Assembly: GCA_038363925.1 (NCBI GenBank)
Contig: JAQQWL010000005.1
Location: 124,001-188,000, forward strand
Direction: 5' to 3'
Origin: Apiospora phragmitis
Lineage: Eukaryota > Ascomycota > Sordariomycetes > Amphisphaeriales > Apiosporaceae
DNA length: 64,000 nt
In this document: positions 62,623 to 64,000 of the stretch, piece after piece
Layout: each line of letters begins with the position of its first letter
Position numbering within the stretch: the stretch's first letter is position 1
Notes under the pieces: model-generated
Database searches by the model: none
Seen by the model: the letters and a program-made list of their open reading frames with translations, nothing else
What the model was told of the DNA's origin: nothing
Made by a program: the position numbers and the translations under genes

Positions 62623-64000
62623 GCCGCGGTGAGGGCATCGACCCTAAGCTCGACGGGGACAAGCACTGGGCAAGGGTCTGCCAATTCTTCACGAAAGAGG
62701 GCGCTGGACCAAACCAGTTCAGACTCCCCGATCTCGAATACGCGATCGAAGGCTACCAGGCCGCCGCCGTCCTATGGTTGCTGACCAGGATCCCCGACGA
62801 CAATGTGGCCGGGGCCCTGCTCTCCGACGACATGGGATTGGGCAAAACGTTCACCATTGTCATCACGATCATGGTGCATGCATACCTCCAGAGGGCTATG
62901 AGGGATATGAAGCGTTTCTGGGATCATCCACATAGCGAACCTCGACACAATCCGGCGGGCGCCGCCCCAGGGAGGGCATGCCCATCGCAGGCGAACAACA
63001 AGTACTACCTTCAGTGCCCGTGTGTGGTTGGTTCGGCGGCAAGGGCCATTGTAGACCGCATGGGGGACTTGCCCAGCATTATCATCAGTCATTCGGGTGG
63101 AGCCACACTCTGGGTCGCAGAATGGGACAAGTTCGTTCTTCCGAGATCTGGTATGAGACTCTATGTCGGTGTTAGCGGTTACACTGGAGACCACGCCAAA
63201 TTAGCGGACTTCTGCGAAGACGTGGAAGGTGCCCAAGGTGATGCTGATAAAGCAAGGATTGAGCATCAAACAGTAGTTGGTCCACGGCGACGCAACGGGC
63301 CTCGTGTTAACAAAGTCCTGGTCCAGCGTCGCCACGCCTTCTCAGGGGGTAATAGCCACGCTTTACTGCTCACCTCTGAGGGTTGCGGCAACAAACAAAA
63401 AGCCCATGACCGCGAGAAATATGAAGGCGTCCCTTTTGTCGCAATGCCTGGACGCCCAAGACGGATGGATTATGATGAAGAGGCCGGGGTGCCAGTCGCT
63501 GTTTGCGGGATCTTGGCTATGGATGAAATGCACAAGTACAAGGGCGCCAATAATGAGACCCAGCCCTTCCAGATGCTGAACTTGTTCAAATACCAAGACA
63601 CCCCCACGCTGGCCATCGGGGTTTCTGGGAATCTTCTAGGCATCGGGCCGGAGGCGTGGCAACGTCACGTCACGCACACTCAGGAATGGATCAGGAGAGA
63701 CGGCTTGGAGGCCAAGCTGGGCAGGATCCAGACCCCTGAGGGGTTTACGCAGATGAGAAAGGATTGGGATTTCATCCAGTCCCGTATCAAAGACATTGAG
63801 GATGGCCTGGTCAAGAGGGATGCCAAAAACGAGCAGTTCGACCGATGCAAAGGGAGGATTGCAGACGATTTCAGGCAGGGGATTCATAAGATGATTATCC
63901 GCCGCACAAAGAAGGACTTTTTCCTCGGGGAGAATATTCTGGACATTGCGGAACCAGTTACCACGCCGATGCCCCTAAAGATCGGAGAAGGCGAAGCACT
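62604..64000 (+). CDS. SNF2-like superfamily 2 helicase/ATPase, 3' end beyond the window
   Basis: One frame is open from well before 62604 (first ATG) to the window edge, ~465 codons. QFRLPDLEYAIEGYQAAAVLW resembles the SNF2 Q-like lead-in. AGALLSDDMGLGKTFT is the Walker A motif (SNF2 signature DxMGLGKT). PSIIISHSGGATLWVAEWDK corresponds to the motif Ia region ending in W..E. LAMDEMHKYKG is a DEMH Walker B, AIGVSGNLLG takes the place of the usual SGTP motif III, and MIIRRTKKDFFLG matches the RRTK segment after lobe 1. Lobe 2 would lie outside the window. The HMM-like divergence (DEMH, SGNL) and the disrupted 5' part suggest a lineage-specific or mobile-associated ATPase rather than a housekeeping remodeller. 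Confidence 0.7.
   Translation, partial: MVLDDVSRGEGIDPKLDGDKHWARVCQFFTKEGAGPNQFRLPDLEYAIEGYQAAAVLWLLTRIPDDNVAGALLSDDMGLGKTFTIVITIMVHAYLQRAMRDMKRFWDHPHSEPRHNPAGAAPGRACPSQANNKYYLQCPCVVGSAARAIVDRMGDLPSIIISHSGGATLWVAEWDKFVLPRSGMRLYVGVSGYTGDHAKLADFCEDVEGAQGDADKARIEHQTVVGPRRRNGPRVNKVLVQRRHAFSGGNSHALLLTSEGCGNKQKAHDREKYEGVPFVAMPGRPRRMDYDEEAGVPVAVCGILAMDEMHKYKGANNETQPFQMLNLFKYQDTPTLAIGVSGNLLGIGPEAWQRHVTHTQEWIRRDGLEAKLGRIQTPEGFTQMRKDWDFIQSRIKDIEDGLVKRDAKNEQFDRCKGRIADDFRQGIHKMIIRRTKKDFFLGENILDIAEPVTTPMPLKIGEGEA

Overview
The window is nuclear DNA of a filamentous ascomycete, most likely a Sordariomycete. Genes carry short introns (about 55-285 nt) with GTAAGT-like donors. They encode a typical fungal set: an S28 protease, a Zn2Cys6 regulator, a cell-wall-integrity MAP kinase, Cdk8/SSN3, an HNH-like/aminoglycoside-phosphotransferase fusion and small secreted proteins. 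Intergenic DNA is rich in TACCTA words, CT/GA tracts and dinucleotide repeats. I found no rRNA, tRNA, CRISPR or bacterial-type element. The species cannot be named from this sequence.

Layout. 0-2 kb: 3' end of an unknown gene and a small HTH-like ORF. 2.2-9.5 kb: secreted S28 serine protease (minus), complex I subunit NDUFB7 (plus), secreted amidohydrolase (minus). 10.6-17.7 kb: a large acidic nuclear-type protein (minus, with several frame breaks), divergent from a cyclophilin-RRM protein (PPIL4/CYP6 type). 20.6-22.5 kb: Zn2Cys6 transcription factor (minus), with about 8.4 kb of apparently non-coding DNA upstream. 30.9-32.5 kb: amino acid permease. 33.7-37.2 kb: small secreted cysteine-containing protein and an HNH-like + APH fusion (both minus). 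37.2-43.2 kb: gene-poor. 43.2-53.6 kb: secreted DUF3455-type protein, Slt2/Mps1-type MAP kinase (minus), small surface protein, Cdk8/SSN3. 55.4-60.1 kb: Arf6-type GTPase (minus) and RNA polymerase I subunit RPA43. 61.7-64.0 kb: disrupted N-terminal ORF followed by an SNF2-like helicase that runs off the window.

There is no obvious biosynthetic or defence cluster; most genes are independent housekeeping or regulatory loci. The strongest unexplained signal is that eleven genes read cleanly, while four loci need single-base frame corrections or contain an in-frame stop: the acidic protein, SSN3, HNH-APH and SNF2. The breaks often sit at short homopolymers, and four cluster within 300 bp. Assembly error is the simplest reading for SSN3. 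Real decay is possible for the SNF2-like and HNH-APH loci. All exon coordinates were derived by eye from splice consensus and frame continuity, and family names rest on recognised motifs, not on a database search.
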